Positions 31,975 through 44,572 are shown, counted from the first letter of the stretch. The stretch is 64,000 nucleotides of DNA from Solen grandis (GCA_021229015.1 CM037788.1:43072696-43136695), one strand, 5' to 3'. Numbers and translations are program-made. The notes: generated by a model from the sequence alone, not told the origin.

Positions 31975-34600
31975 ATAAAAGTATCAAATAACTGCTTATA
32001 ACTAGGGGAGTTTGACCACTGCCTGCTTGAATGCCTCAATATCAGGCAGGGTTACAATTATTCTGGTAACGTATTCCACAGAGTGGTACTGGTAGTGTAT
32101 GAAAAAGGGGAGTATTTAAATGAGTCTGATCTGACATGTGGATGGCGGAGACTATGAGGATGCATATGACGCGATAACCTTACTGGGACAAGTGTGTCCT
32201 GCAGTTCTGAGACATTTGTGTGTCTTTAATTGTCATTCTTAACCAATCTGGGAAATCCGTGACCGAGAGGGTAAAGTCGCTGACTTTAACACTCACTTAG
32301 CTCCTCACCGCGTTGGCTCGAATCCCGGCAGGGTCATTCGGATTTTCATGTGAGGAAGCCTCCGTGCATTCAGGGTCTTCCTCCACCTGTAATTAGTTGG
32401 ACGTCGCTATATGACTGAAAAACTGTCGAAGCGACGGTAAAATCAAATAGTCAAGTCAAGTCTTGACCCATCTGACTGAGCGTCGCTGGACCATCTCCAG
32501 TTTGTGTATATTGGTCTGTGTGTGTGGTGACCCAATAGTGAAAGAGTACTCCATCTGAGGTCTAACAAGTGTTTTGTAGGATAATATTTTGACATTTTCG
32601 TGTTTTGTATTGACATTGCGTTTAAGGAAGCCTAGTGTCCTGTTTGCGTTTGCTGTGACTCTGTTTATGTGTGTGTTTCAGTTTAGGTCATAACTGATAT
32701 CGACACCAAGGTATCTAGCGTCCTTAACTGATCTTAGTATTTGACCATGAAGTTTGTATAGGAATTAGTAAGGATTTTTACTGCGTGAGATATGGAGGAT
32801 TGCATTTACTGGGATTAAATTCAATATCGCACTGTTTTTCCCAAGATTCTAGTTTAAGAAGGTCACTTTGAAGGGTTTTGCAGACAGCTAGGGAAGTAAC
32901 TGTGAGGTACACTGCTGTATCATCCGCGAACAGACATACCTGGGAAGTGACTGATTTGGGGAGGTCATTAATATAAAGGAGGAAGAGAGGAGGACCCAGC
33001 ACAGACTCCTGGGGCACTTCTGAAGTGACTGGGACTTGAACAGATGTGTGACCATATACTACTACAGATTGACTTCTGCCTATGAGGAAGGACCTAATCC
33101 AAGATACAGCTTGCTCAGAGACGCCGTGATCTCGGAGTTTGTAAAGGAGCTTAAGATGGTTGACCTTATCGAATGCTTTACTGAAATCTAGCAGTATGAG
33201 GACGGTCTGTTTACTGTTGCCTAGATTTCGGGATAATTCATCTACAAGCTCTATGAGTTGTGTCTCACAGGACCGCCTTTCACGAAACCCGTGTTGCAGC
33301 TCATAGAGGATGTTATGGTTACTGAAGTGGGAGGATAGGCTAGATGCAATAATATGTTCTTGTATTTTGCAAAGAATACACGTGAGAGATATAGGACTAT
33401 AGTTTGCAAGATCACTTGTATCACCTTTTTTGAACTGGGGAGATACAATTGCCTTCGTCCAATCTGAGGGAATTTGACCAGTTTTCAGGGATTTTTGGAA
33501 AATTAGTAATACTAGGTCAATGAGCTTATATAGAAGTCCCTTGAGGACTATGGGCTTTATCATGTCTGGGCCAGCAGCCTTGTCCACCATAAGGTTTTGA
33601 AGGAGTTAAAGGACACCATTGGGATCAATGTTTATGTATGACATGACAGGGAACTTGGGATTGGTTGGTGGGGGAGAGGAGGTATCCGAAAAAACAGACT
33701 GAAACTGTCCTTTCAGGATGTTTGCCTTATCAATATCATCAGAATTTAGGATGCCGGTTAACCTGTCTTTATAGGGAGCAATACCTTGGTAGTCTTGCTT
33801 GCTGTGCTTGATTAGAGAGAAACGTTTTTGGTGCTGAATTTTCTTGGTGTTGTTGTCGTGAATGTCAAGTATAGTTTCTATGTATGACTCATAAGATTAC
33901 CTGATCTTTTGTTGTATGGTGTGTTTGAGTGAATTGTTTTGTGAATTGGTTTTGACCTTTGTTCCATTTGAGTCTTTGATATAATTTGTCTCTTTTTCTG
34001 ATTAACCTTTTAATGTCTTGAGTGACCCATGGTAGTTGGTGTTTTTTTCCTAACTTTTTAGTTGGAACACATTTTTTTATGCCTTCATGTATTATGTTTT
34101 TAACCACAGTCCAGAGGTCCTCAACTGAGGTTGTCTCTGCACCCTTTAAGATGTTAACCTTATGCGTGTTAATTGTTTGAAAGCATCCCATTTTTTTTAA
34201 TAATGGCATGTTTCTGGGGCCTTGTTTGATGACTGAGGGTTTGAGGCGTGCATGTGAGATAATAATGTCGTGGTCTGAGATGCCTTCTTTGACCTGGACA
34301 GAATTTACTAGTGTGTGATTTGATGTAAGGAAAAGGTCTAAGACATTTTCATTACGTGTAAGGGTGTTGACCATTTGTGTGAGGTTGAAATCGTCAAGCA
34401 TCTCTAGAAATTTGGAATATGACTTGTTGCATGTATTGTTTGATTTAAAGTGTGGTGTATGTTCTGAGTCCCAGGTTAGATTAGGAGTGTTGAAGTCACC
34501 AAATACCCATTTGATGCCCTTCGGTGATCTTGTAAGCTCTAGGGACTTTTCTAATTCATTGAGACTCATGAAGTCATTTTCTTTAGGTCGGTAGTATGCA
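31975..34600 (-). mobile_element. CR1/Jockey-like LINE, 5'-truncated, degenerate, with nested SINE
   Basis: Minus-strand order is endonuclease C-terminus, reverse transcriptase, ORF end. 34,569-33,889 encodes an APE-type endonuclease end (VFGDFNTPNLTWDS; later EGISDHDII) and a following linker. 33,590-32,778 encodes RT, with LLDFSKAFDKVNH, VPQESVLGPPLFLLYINDLP and catalytic FADDTAVYLT. The tail continues in broken frames at 32,750-32,470 (a YLGxDISYDL-like block) and 32,230-31,975 (TLPDIEAFKQAVVKLP, typical of LINE ORF2 C-termini). Frameshifts and stops separate the parts, so it is inactive. A SINE at 32,250-32,460 interrupts it. A poly(A)-type junction lies just upstream at 34,605. Confidence 0.88.
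32250..32460 (+). mobile_element. tRNA-derived SINE family C, nested in the LINE
   Basis: Head GACCGAGAGGGTAAAGTCGC with B box TGGCTCGAATCCCGG (32,310-32,324). Body CCACCTGTAATTAGTTGGAC, then GTCGAAGCGACGGTAAAATC, ending AATAGTCAAGTCAAGTC. The LINE coding frame continues on both sides. Confidence 0.8.
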
Positions 34601-34604
34601 GAAA

Positions 34605-34800
34605 AAAAGAGTTTGTTTTTTTTTGTTTTTTTTTTTGTTTTTGTTTTTTTTCCAAACTTTTATTATCCCCGTCATAGGTGTCAGCAGGTCGGGGAACCAT
34701 CCTGCAGCCACCTCACATTTCAAAAATACATATATATATTTAGATAATAATGACAGTAACATATACATATATATTATCACTTTTAATTTAATAAAAGTTT
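34605..34800 (-). mobile_element. poly(A)-tailed retro-fragment
   Basis: On the minus strand GACGGGGATAATAAAAGTTTGG runs into a long A/C-interrupted poly(A) (34,605-34,655), the signature of a retrotransposed 3' end. The source is not recognised. Confidence 0.5.
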
Positions 34801-35369
34801 GATTTTTTTATTGTATAGTTTTGACATGTTGTAATATAAACAAATAACCACTTCATACTTATTAGAATTTGTTAGGAAAATAAACACAACATACAGGTAC
34901 ATAGCATTTATAAACTAGAACTATCACTGAAAGTGATTCATACCCCCACCCCCATCTTTGACACAGGACGTATTCACATGACACATAAAACGAATGTTCA
35001 CAAATAGGATTTGGGCTTATAAGCATACCAAAAAAAAATATTATCACTAAAGGTGATCAATACCCACACCGGAAGTCTGTCATGTGTAGGAATACATTTT
35101 CAAAAGTTTGCGTGAGTGAAAGACTACATGTATGTAAGGTTTAAAGTTAGTGTGAGCAATGGTTCAAAAGTTTTGGACAATGCTAAAAAGTTTTGACAGA
35201 TAGACAGAGAGACACACATACAGACACACAGAAGAAAACAATTTGCCCCCAAGATCTGTAGCTGAGGAGAATAAAAATGCAGTCTAATTATGGTTCACAT
35301 CCATATTTATTGTTTGCAAAAACCTGTCTTTAAGAATTTACATTGTGGTTTTCTTGTGCACTGCACTTC

Positions 35370-35990
35370 CTCTTATCAAGATCAATCTACATATGAAGTT
35401 TCATCAACCTAGCTACTTTAGTATTGGAGTTATGGTCCGGACAAAATCAAAAGATTAAAAATGACAAAAGGCAATAACTCCTTTCAAAATACATGCAGAG
35501 GTGGTTTTCTTATGCACTGCACTTCCTCTCATCAAGATCAATCTACATATGAAGTTTCATCAACCTAGCTACTTTAGTATTGGAGTTATGCTCCGGACAA
35601 GATCAAAAGATTAAAAATGACAAAGGGCAATAACTCCTTTAAAAAACATGTAGAGTTATTGTTCTTATGCACTGCACTTCCTCTCATCAAGATCAATCTA
35701 CATATGAAGTTTCATCAACCTAGCTACTTTAGTATTGGAGTTATGCTCCGGACAAAATCAAAAGATTAAAAATGAACAAAGGGAATAACTCCTTTAAAAA
35801 ACATGCAGAGTTATGGTTCTTATGCACTGCACTTCCTCTCATAAAGGTCTATCTACCTATGAAGTTTCATCAACATAGGTACAGTAGTTTTGGAGAAATG
35901 CTCCGGACAAATATTTGTAGACCAACCGCCGGACCGACGGACCGACCGACTTGGTGACTCCTATATACACCCCCCCCCCCCCCCCCCCCA
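35370..35990 (+). repeat. tandem-core element, 4 units of ~150 bp, with GACGGACCGACC tail and poly(C)
   Basis: The unit carries GCACTGCACTTCCTCTCATC, CATATGAAGTTTCATCAACC and GGAGTTATGCTCCGGACAAA. The fourth unit runs into GACCAACCGCCGGACCGACG, then ACTCCTATATACACC and a run of about 18 C. This is the same tail logic as the other tandem families in the window. Confidence 0.75.
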
Positions 35991-36938
35991 AATTTCATTT
36001 GTGGGGGTTTAATTAATAAATAGTTGTATAATTGACCAATTTTTGGGCTTTGAATTGTCAGATAATACCTCCTTATAAATGCTATATGCAAATTTAAAAC
36101 TTAATTTCAGTCCTATGTTGGTGGGGATTATTTTTTTCCTTTTGCATAAATATATGTATCTTTTAAATTCTAAAAACAAAATATCATATTCATTTGTACT
36201 ATCTTCTGAGCCTAAAATAATTAACATTGAATTTAAGCTGAACAAAGATATCGTCTTGCCCTCATGTCTAAAAACTTTTCTTGTCTATACAAAAATTTAA
36301 GGCGCGAGTTATCAATAGTGACTCCAAGATACTTAACATACTGTGTAGATTCAATAATATGTCCATTGCAGATAATTTCGAAATGTTTCACACGTTTCAG
36401 TTTTTGTTTTGAGCCAAATATGATACGTTCAGTTTTTCCAAGAATTTAGAACATACGGAAGCATAATAGGGACATTTTGTCTTAGGCGTTTTGTGTTCTG
36501 AGTTAGGTATTATACGTTATGAGCTAGGTCTTATGACTAAGTCCTTAGGTCTTAGACCTTACGCGATAAAAAGGCAAAGCACTTGCAACATGACAAAACA
36601 ATGGCGGACGAGTCCTCAACTATTCACCAATTTCAAAGGGAATGAATATGAAAACGATTTTAAGTAGGCGTGAGTAATACAATACCTTTTTTGAGTAGCC
36701 TGATAAAATTTAGTAGATTTATGGTAGTCATATAATCTGATATATGATCTATATTCCTATGTCATAAGACATAAGTCATAACACATAATTACTAATACAT
36801 AAGTCAGGTTGCATTATTCATAATTATAAGACAAAATTGCAGCCTGACTCTTGTTTTAGTAATTATGTGTTATGAATTATGCCTTATGTCATATAACTTA
36901 TAAGAAAAGTGCGGCAAAACTCCCACATTTGCTTCAAC

Positions 36939-36980
36939 ATGGCGGAGAACGGGAGTGGAAGTGAAAATGAAGATTGTTTG
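36939..36980 (+). CDS. mini first exon in left arm: MAENGSGSENEDCL then splice donor
   Basis: CAACATGGCGGAGAACGGGA starts an acidic/Ser-rich peptide of 14 codons ending TTG|GTAAGTAATG, a consensus donor. The right arm carries the mirrored version. It looks like a captured or duplicated 5' exon of a gene. No downstream exon was recognised in the spacer. Confidence 0.35.
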
Positions 36981-37865
36981 GTAAGTAATGAAATGTTATC
37001 TGAGATTGACATACGTTGTTTATTGAATGGACATCGTTCAACAATATTTAGTTAAATTTAGAAAAGCAACTCTACTGAGTCGATCAAACTACTATATCTT
37101 CCTTAACTGTACTGTACAGGCGAAGGGTGGGCTGTGATGTGAAATTAAAACTTCTAAGACTTTATAATTATTTTATCATCTTTGAACGGTATTGCAACTT
37201 TTCGAATATTAAGAATTCCCTCAGCAAATTTTATTAGCAAATCAGTAAGACGTTACTAAAACTGTTAACTGTTTAAAAAGGTAAAGCTCTACTACTCTGC
37301 TACTAAGCTATATTTCGATCATTGAAGACGAGGAATAATTAAGATATGTTTTCGACAATTGAAGAGAAGGAATAACAATTTTGAGTGTTAAAGGTATGTA
37401 AAGATGGATTACCTGATGATTTACTCATTATACCGGTAAAAGGTGATAAAACAACAATGTGGGTAAACAGTTGCACAGACGAGGGATGGCAAAGTTACTA
37501 TTAAGGGGAGTAAATTTGACTTTTGAAAGAAGAGCTTTGATTATTACAGTACTAACTTCTGTTACATATCATGGCAATTCTTTAAAAGTAGGTATGCGGT
37601 AACCACGTACAGTCACATGTTATCTCAATAACAAGAGCCAATACACGAAAGAAACGCCTGTATGGTTTGCATAATTAAATATCATTTTATCTTCTGCAAT
37701 AGAAGTCAATAGAATTAATGTCAATGAAACCTGGGACACATATGAAAACTGTTTGATACTAATAAATGTACTCAGTAGAGTTACTATTCTAAATTTTAGC
37801 TAAATATTGTTGAATGATGTCCATTCAATAAACATCGTATGTCAATCTCAGATTTTATTACTTAC

Positions 37866-37913
37866 CAAACAATTTCATTTTCATTTTCACTTTCACTCCC
37901 TTCCTCCGTCATG
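37866..37913 (-). CDS. mini first exon in right arm: MTEEGSESENENEIV then splice donor
   Basis: Mirror copy of the left-arm exon. ATGACGGAGGAAGGGAGTG opens the frame, the peptide stays acidic and Ser/Asn-rich, and the donor TG|GTAAGTAA is kept. Small indels shift the exit phase relative to the left copy, yet the start codon and donor are intact in both arms. Confidence 0.35.
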
Positions 37914-38498
37914 TTGAAGCAAATGTGGGGGTTTTGCCGCACTTTTCATATACACAAGTTACTAGTATATGACATAAGGCATAATTCATAACACATAATT
38001 ACTAAGACAATAGTCAGGCTGCAATTTTGTCTTATGATTATGAATTATGCAATCTGACTTATGTATTTGTAATTATGTGTTACGACTTGTGTCTTATGAC
38101 ACAGGAATATAGATCCGATATTAGATTTTATCATATGACATTGTACTCAAACAGCAGTTTCCGGTGTCGTATACCCATTACATATTTTCTTATATTTAAC
38201 ACGTTACCTTTAACTTTTAGACCGAATTACATCATTCCGCGTCACGCGCCTATATTCTATATGTATGCATAGTGTGTTGAACTCGAACAGCTGGATTAAA
38301 TTTGTTTGATTCATTATTCATATGATGTTTAAAATGTATGAGAAATACACACGTTAAATCGTTATTTTCAGTTATTATTTGAAACTATTTTCTTGGTGTT
38401 AGGTTACAAGAATAATTCGGGCACAGTCTGTTCCTTCATTTGTTTGTTTGTTGTTATAATCGCGTTTTACTGTCACTATAGGTCATATGATTAAAAGA

Positions 38499-38640
38499 AT
38501 CTGACATGAATTGTCATTTCATATCAAATTTTACTAAACTCTTTCATGAAAATGTTATAAGCTCGCCAGAGGCTCGCTTAAAAACATTTTCATGAACTCG
38601 TTTAGTAAAATTTGATATAAAATAACAATTCATTTCAGAT
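38499..38640. mobile_element. 142-bp palindromic MITE inside the foldback right arm
   Basis: Left ATCTGACATGAATTGTCATT and onward. The right end complemented reads ATCTGAAATGAATTGTTATT. The arms pair through ATCAAATTTTACTAAAC and TTCATGAAAATG around an AGCTCGCCAGAGGCTCGC centre. It is absent from the left arm. Confidence 0.8.
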
Positions 38641-40589
38641 CCTTTGTATATGATTACCATTGGTCTACAAAGTTTTATCAGGCTACACAAACAAGGTGTT
38701 TTATTACTCACGCCTACCTAAAAATCGTTTTCATATTAATTCCCTTTGAATTTGGTGAATAGTTGAGGACTCGTCCGCCATTGTTTTTGTCATGTTGCAA
38801 GTGCTTTGCCTTTTTATCGCGTAAGGCCTAAGACCTTAGGACTAAGTCATAAGACCTAGCTCATAATGTAAAATACCAGATTCAGAACACAAAACGCCTA
38901 AGACAAAATTGCCCTAATAGGCTTCCGTAAGAACAAGATTCTAAAGCACTCCCTAATTTTGCAGAAATTAAATTTGGATTTTTATGAGCAAATAGAATGG
39001 CACTGTCATCTGCATATTTAAATCAAATTACATTCAGGTTTAATGCTTATGATCATATCATTCACATAACATAAAAATAAAAGTGGGCCCAAATTGCTGC
39101 CTTGAGGCACCCACATGTGACAGATCTATATTAAGAAAAGACAGTGTTCACACAAACACTTTGTTTTCTGTCTGACAGATAAGACATAATTTTAATTTTA
39201 AGTTTACCACAAAGAAATTCATGGTCAACAGTATCACTAGCTTTTTGTAAATCTAGCATTACCATATATGTAAATAGGCCTTTGGCATTATTACTTCTAA
39301 TATGATCCATTAAATAAATAAGACAAGTATCAGTGGAGTAAAAATTTCTAAAACCAGACTGATGTTCATACAGTAAATTGTTTTCCGCTAAAATCTTTTT
39401 TAATTGTGTGTACACTGATTTTTCTAATATTTTGGACACACTACATAAGATACTAACAGGCCTGTAAATGCCAAGATCAAGCTTGCTACTTTTCTTATGT
39501 AAAGGTTTCACTTTTGTTATCTTAATGTCAACAGGAACATTATTCTCAGAAACTGACATATTAATAATGAAAGTGATAGGTATTTTCAGAAATGTAGCAG
39601 CATCTTTCAGATATCTTTCAGGTATTTCATCTACACCAGTACTCTCTGATGAGTTAAGGTTTTTCAGTTCTTTGTAAACAAATAATTCAGTAACATGTTT
39701 TAAGACAAAAGTATTATTTCTAGAATTTCTATCTTTATAAAAATCAAACAAAGTCTGAGATTTTAAGTCAAACAGGAGACTAGGACATGGTAATTTATCA
39801 ACAAGTTTTGATGCCACAGTAGTAAAATAGTCATTAAAATGATTTGCAATTTGTTTAGGACTATGACAATTTTCCCCTTCAATATCAAAAACAACATCTG
39901 ATTTCCACTTTCAAAGATTTGCAGCCTAAATGTTTTAAAAGCTGCCAAAGATTCTTAGGTTTACTTCAATTTTATCAAAAAGTATGAAGACTTTGCATGT
40001 TTCACTTCTCTTTGAACAGTATTTCTATATTTACAGTAAGATGAAACATCTTCATGGTTACTATGTTTTCTAAATCTATATTTTAAAATTTAATTTAATG
40101 GGTGCCACTGAGTTTAAAACTGACATAAAATATCTTTAAAAGCTATCCAAGCAGCATTTACATCTGCATAATAAAAACATTTACTCCAATCAGCCTTTTC
40201 TAGGTTTTCAATAAACATCTCATTTGTGTAATTTTTTGATACATCTTAGAAAAATAGTGTTTAGAAAAAGTTTGTTTTATAATTTTTCTAGAACAATATG
40301 TCATGAAATGATCACTCACCCCAATGGATATTGTACCATACTGACTAGTTTGTTCTTTGAATTGGTTAAAATACATTATGGTCAATAAGGCTACTCGATT
40401 TTGCAGAAACTCTAGTTGCTTCATTTAAAACTTGCTGAAAGTCAAATCTTCTGAGAAGACTAGAATAAGATTTAAATAATGAACCAGATTTCTGTTCAAA
40501 ACAAATACTGATGTCTCCTATTTCACAGTCAGACCTTAAGTTTGTTAAAATATTTTCTATCAGACTGCCTTGGAGGCCTGTATAAAGTT

Positions 40590-41600
40590 CCAACAAAAAT
40601 GGTAAGAAATAGGGGACGAGCTGGACTATTTCAGTAACTACATATGAAGACCCTAAACCTATCAAAATAACTCCACTTCAACATTTTGTCCCACTTCATA
40701 AGTAGTAAGAAAACGGGGATGAGCTAGACTATTTCAGTAACTACGTATGAAGACCCAAAACCGTTGAGAATATGACTTCACTAAAACAAATTTTGACACA
40801 CTTTATGAGTAAAAGAAATAGGGGATCAGCTGGACTATTTCAGTAACTATCTATTAAGACCTAAACCCTATCTGAATATAACTTCATTTGAACATATTTT
40901 GTCCCACTTCATAAGTAGTAAGAAATGCGGATTAAGCTGGACTATGTCAGTAACGACGCATGAAGACCCCAAACCTGTCAGTAAATAACTTCACTCGAAC
41001 AAATTTTGCTCGATTTCATAAGTAGTAAGATATAGGGGGGTGAGCTGGACTTTTATCAGAATATCAGAATATAACTTGACTTGAACACATTTTGTCCCAC
41101 TTCATATGTAGTAAGAAATACGGGGTGAGCTGGACTATATTATTAACTACGTATGAATACTCCAAACCCCTATCAGAATATAACTTCACTCGAACAAATT
41201 TTGCCCTACTTCATAAGTAGTAGGAAATAGGGGGTGAGATGGACTATTTTATCTTCTTCGTATGAAGATCCCAAATCCAGGAAATTATAGCTCTTTCATA
41301 AGCCGAGTCTAAAATACACGAAATACAAACTCATATGAGAATATTTAAGTTGAACAGATTTTGCCCCACTTCATCAGAAATAAAGGGTGATCTGGACTAT
41401 TCAGTAACTACGTATGGAGACCCCAAACATATGAGGATATAACTACACTTGAAAAATGTTGGCCCACTTCATAAGTAATAAGGAAAGGGGAATGAACTGG
41501 ACCATTTCAGTAACTACGTACGAAGACCCAAAATCAAGGAAAACATTGCCCTTCTTTTATAAGCCGAATCTAAAATACAGGAGATTAAATTCGATATATT
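40590..41600 (+). repeat. tandem repeat, ~9 diverged units of ~110-120 bp
   Basis: Unit landmarks are AAGTAGTAAGAAATAGGGG, TGAGCTGGACTATTTCAGTAACTA, CGTATGAAGACCCCAAACC and TTTTGTCCCACTTCATAAG. The array directly abuts the 5' end of the second LINE. Confidence 0.75.
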
Positions 41601-42150
41601 TCAGATTCAGCTTATGAAGGGAAGGATTGTCGACTGATTTCCCCACATTCTAAAATATTGCAGTTGTTGTTGGTAAAATCATGAGCTAGTGCAGTCTTTC
41701 CTGTTGAAAATCCTGACTTTGGCAGGAAAAGTTGGCTTTTACACCAAGCACTGTTGGTCATAGCTAAAGCGAACTTTAACACTTCGTCTGACTGGAGGAA
41801 TGGTTGGTATTCACCACACAACTGTTGAAGTCACCCATTAGCACTGGTGAATAGAAATGTAATTTTCTGTAAAAACATTTGTAAACATACTAGACAAAAT
41901 GAAAGGATAGATGAATGTTAAAAAGGAGAGAAACCTTCAAGAAAATATGAATCATAAAGGATTTTTATGGCGATAATCTATTTCTACAATAACTCTTCAC
42001 TAGTTTAATACATCTAACAAGAGCTGTCAGAGGACAGCAAGCTCGACAATTCAAAATGCTTGTTGGTAAATCAAATGAAATCTATTTCAATTCTTGCCCT
42101 TCACATACCTGTATATAATAATAGTCAAAACTGATATACCTTGATAGTCT
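41601..42150. other. non-coding interval
   Basis: No exon recognised. CATAAGCCGAATCT-like blocks at 41,560 are repeated from the preceding array. Confidence 0.4.
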
Positions 42151-43960
42151 GATACTCCTTAATATCTTTTAGTTAAAAATCAACCCATTCCTAGTTACTG
42201 AGACAAAAGCATAATACCACTGTGCATGCAAAACTTTAACCAAGTATCCAAGTAAGAAAAGGGCCATAATTTGTATAAAATTCGGTCCAAAAAGTATCCT
42301 CCTTAGTTTTCTGATGCCCCTGAATACACTCCTTAACTTTCTAGTCAATACCATAAACAATTTCTGAGATATAAGCTGGATAGTAGCTTGAATGCAAATC
42401 TTTAACCAAATTTTTTAAGTTAAAAGGGTGCCATAATTTACAATATATTCCATCAAGTGTTATCATCATTGATAGTATGATACCCCTAAACATATTAAAG
42501 ATGTTCAAAGCAATCCCATGCCTGGATTCTGAGATATTAGCATGAAAGTACCTTGCATTCAAAACTTTAACCAAAATTTCTTAGTTAAAAAGGGGGCCAT
42601 AACTTCTAAGATATTCCATCAAAAGTTATCTACTTTGATAGTATGATACCCCTAAACGTATTAAAGATGTTTCAAATTAATCGTATGCCTGGATACTGAG
42701 ATATAAGCATGAACGTACCTTGCATGCAAAACTTTTTTCCAAAATTTCTTAGTTAAAGAGGAGCCATAATTTGTAATATAGTCCATCTAGAGTTATCTAC
42801 CTTGAAAGTATGATACCCCAAAATGTATTAAAGAAGTTTCAAATCAATCGCATGCCTCGATACTGAGATATAAGCATGAGAGTATCTTGCATGCAAAACT
42901 TTTACCAAAATTTCTAAGTTAAAAGGGGCTATTATTTTAATATATTCCATCAAGAGTTATCTGCCTTTGTTGTCTGATGCCCTTAGTATATTTATAAACT
43001 TTCATGTCAATACAATGAATGGTGTTTGAGATACAAGCTGAATAGTATCCTACATGTAAAACTTTAACCAAATTTTCTATTGCATGCAAAACTTTAACCA
43101 AAATTTCTAAGTTAAAAAGGGGCCATAATTTATATTAAATTCAGTCAGAAGTTATCTACCATGGTTGTCTGATGCCCCTGAACATATTTATAAACTTTCA
43201 AGTCAATACCATAAATGGTTATTGAAATATAAGGTGATAGTAACTTGCATATAAAACTTTTACCAAAAGCTGCATCGCCGACACCGACACCGATGCAAGG
43301 GCGGCTACAATAGCAATCATATTCTTCGAATAGTCGAGCTAAAAACATGGCTTCATTTGACGTAAATGATTCCATATTCATTTCATTCTGTATTTCAGAG
43401 TACAACAATGCAATAAAATCATAAGTTCTTTTTATTTTGTGAGCCATAAAAATAAGTTTCCATTAGCATTTTTTATTTCGTTTTTACATTTACTTCCTCT
43501 ACTCATAAATAACTAGAAATGATTCTAATATTTTATTGGTTTACCAACCATACTAATAATTCTAACAAATTTACATGGGGCATATCGGAACAGCTTTCAT
43601 CTGTACCATTCTGGTAGTAGTGCATGGTACCATCTAAATACAAAAAAAGCTGATCTGAACGGTATCAAGGTCATTTGGGTAGTTGGATCATCTCGCATGA
43701 TCCTCGACCAACTATGAATAAGGATGCAAAATTTAAAAGTTGTGATCTTTAAAGCAGCTCGTTCACAAATTTTAAAAGGGACATAATTTTTGCAAAGAAA
43801 AAAAAGCAAAATAGAATCATGATTCTTTCAGCCAAGAGTCAACGGATGATGGTGAATAAGTGTTCCATGTTTCAAAGCAATAATTTTGATACTTCCTGTG
43901 TGAAAAATTTGACCTAAACATAAAACTTAACCAGGGTTAAAGCCGACGCCAACGCCGACG
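42150..43960 (+). repeat. tandem repeat family with GCCGACACCGACACCG tail, ~7 units of ~160 bp
   Basis: The unit carries TTGCATGCAAAACTTTAACC, AAAAGGGGCCATAATTT, CCATCAAGAGTTATCTACC, GATAGTATGATACCCCTAAA and TGGATACTGAGATATAAGC. The first array ends at 43,270-43,320 with GCATCGCCGACACCGACACC. A second, diverged copy of the tail, AAAGCCGACGCCAACGCCG, is at 43,939-43,960. Both strands lack coding evidence. Confidence 0.75.
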
Positions 43961-44572
43961 AAGCAAGAACTTTACTGGAGCGTTCCTGGAGCGGTGAAAA
44001 AAAATTCATCACCACTCGTTACCGTTCACCAGAAGTTGGCCCCCGTTAAGGCAACGCCGTATACGCTCGGCCACCGCTTATGGTCCCTCCTACCGCTCCG
44101 AAAGTTTTGAGTTGCACAAAATATTGCGAGCGGTGAGGAGCGGGCAATTTTCCGCTCCGGCAAAGTTCACCACCGCTCCAACAACGCCCAGTCAAAGTTT
44201 GGCACCGCTAGACGCAAGTTCGTGGACGCTTGGGTCCGCTAGGCCAACGCAGAAATCTTGAACGCTGGACCACCGCTGATTCGCCAGCTATGCCCGGGCG
44301 GTGATTAAACGTTGCACAAACTTTGGTGGAGCGGTTGTAAGCGTTTTACGAGCGGACACGGGATTGCTGGAACGGTGTCGGGCGTTGAAGCAGCGATCCA
44401 TTGCGGTGATGAACTTTGGTTTGGCGTTGGTATGGAGGTGTCGGAGGGGGACCAGAATTTAGCTATAAATACGGGAAGAAATAGACAGGAGCCCATTTGG
44501 AATCGAGCTGCCGTTGAGTGCAGACCTCATGTACATCGAATTTGCTCAAAGTTACAGTAAAACTGTACTACC

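Larger units (their letters stand above)
36454..38929. mobile_element. 2.48-kb foldback element with ~0.6-kb inverted arms and 6-bp TSD
   Basis: Target duplication AGAACA at 36,448-36,453 and 38,930-38,935. Outer ends TACGGAAGCATAATAGGG and, complemented, TACGGAAGCCTATTAGGG. The left arm is 36,454-37,080. The right arm is 37,770-38,929 and contains about 500 extra bases, including a palindromic MITE at 38,499-38,640. Spacer 37,081-37,769 is AT-rich and non-coding. Both arms hold two conserved ATG sites facing inward. No transposase is seen. The superfamily is uncertain: 6-bp duplications are known for a few cut-and-paste groups, such as Dada and IS3EU. Confidence 0.88.
36190..40640 (-). mobile_element. 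second CR1/Jockey-like LINE, split by a foldback element
   Basis: Minus-strand order: endonuclease C-terminal pieces (40,640-40,200; LYRPPRQ-like in broken frames, then GVSDHFMTYCSRK), RT (39,817-39,131; KPLHKKSSKLDLGIYRPVSI, YEHQSGFRNFYSTDTCL, MLDLQKASDTVDH) and a continuation to about 38,936 (LGPTFIF-like, FxxDDT-like region decayed). After the 36,454-38,929 insertion the frame resumes with TERIIFGSKQKLKRVKHFEI and YVKYLGVTIDNS at 36,440-36,310. The halves join at the target duplication, with roughly nine codons missing relative to a typical family member. Dead copy, distinct subfamily from the 32-34 kb LINE. Confidence 0.85.

Noticed and set aside
36009..36245. 78-codon frame FSLNSMLIILGSEDSTNEYD downstream of the second LINE
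   Set aside because: Not alignable to LINE ORF ends or any family I know; AT-rich composition suggests chance.
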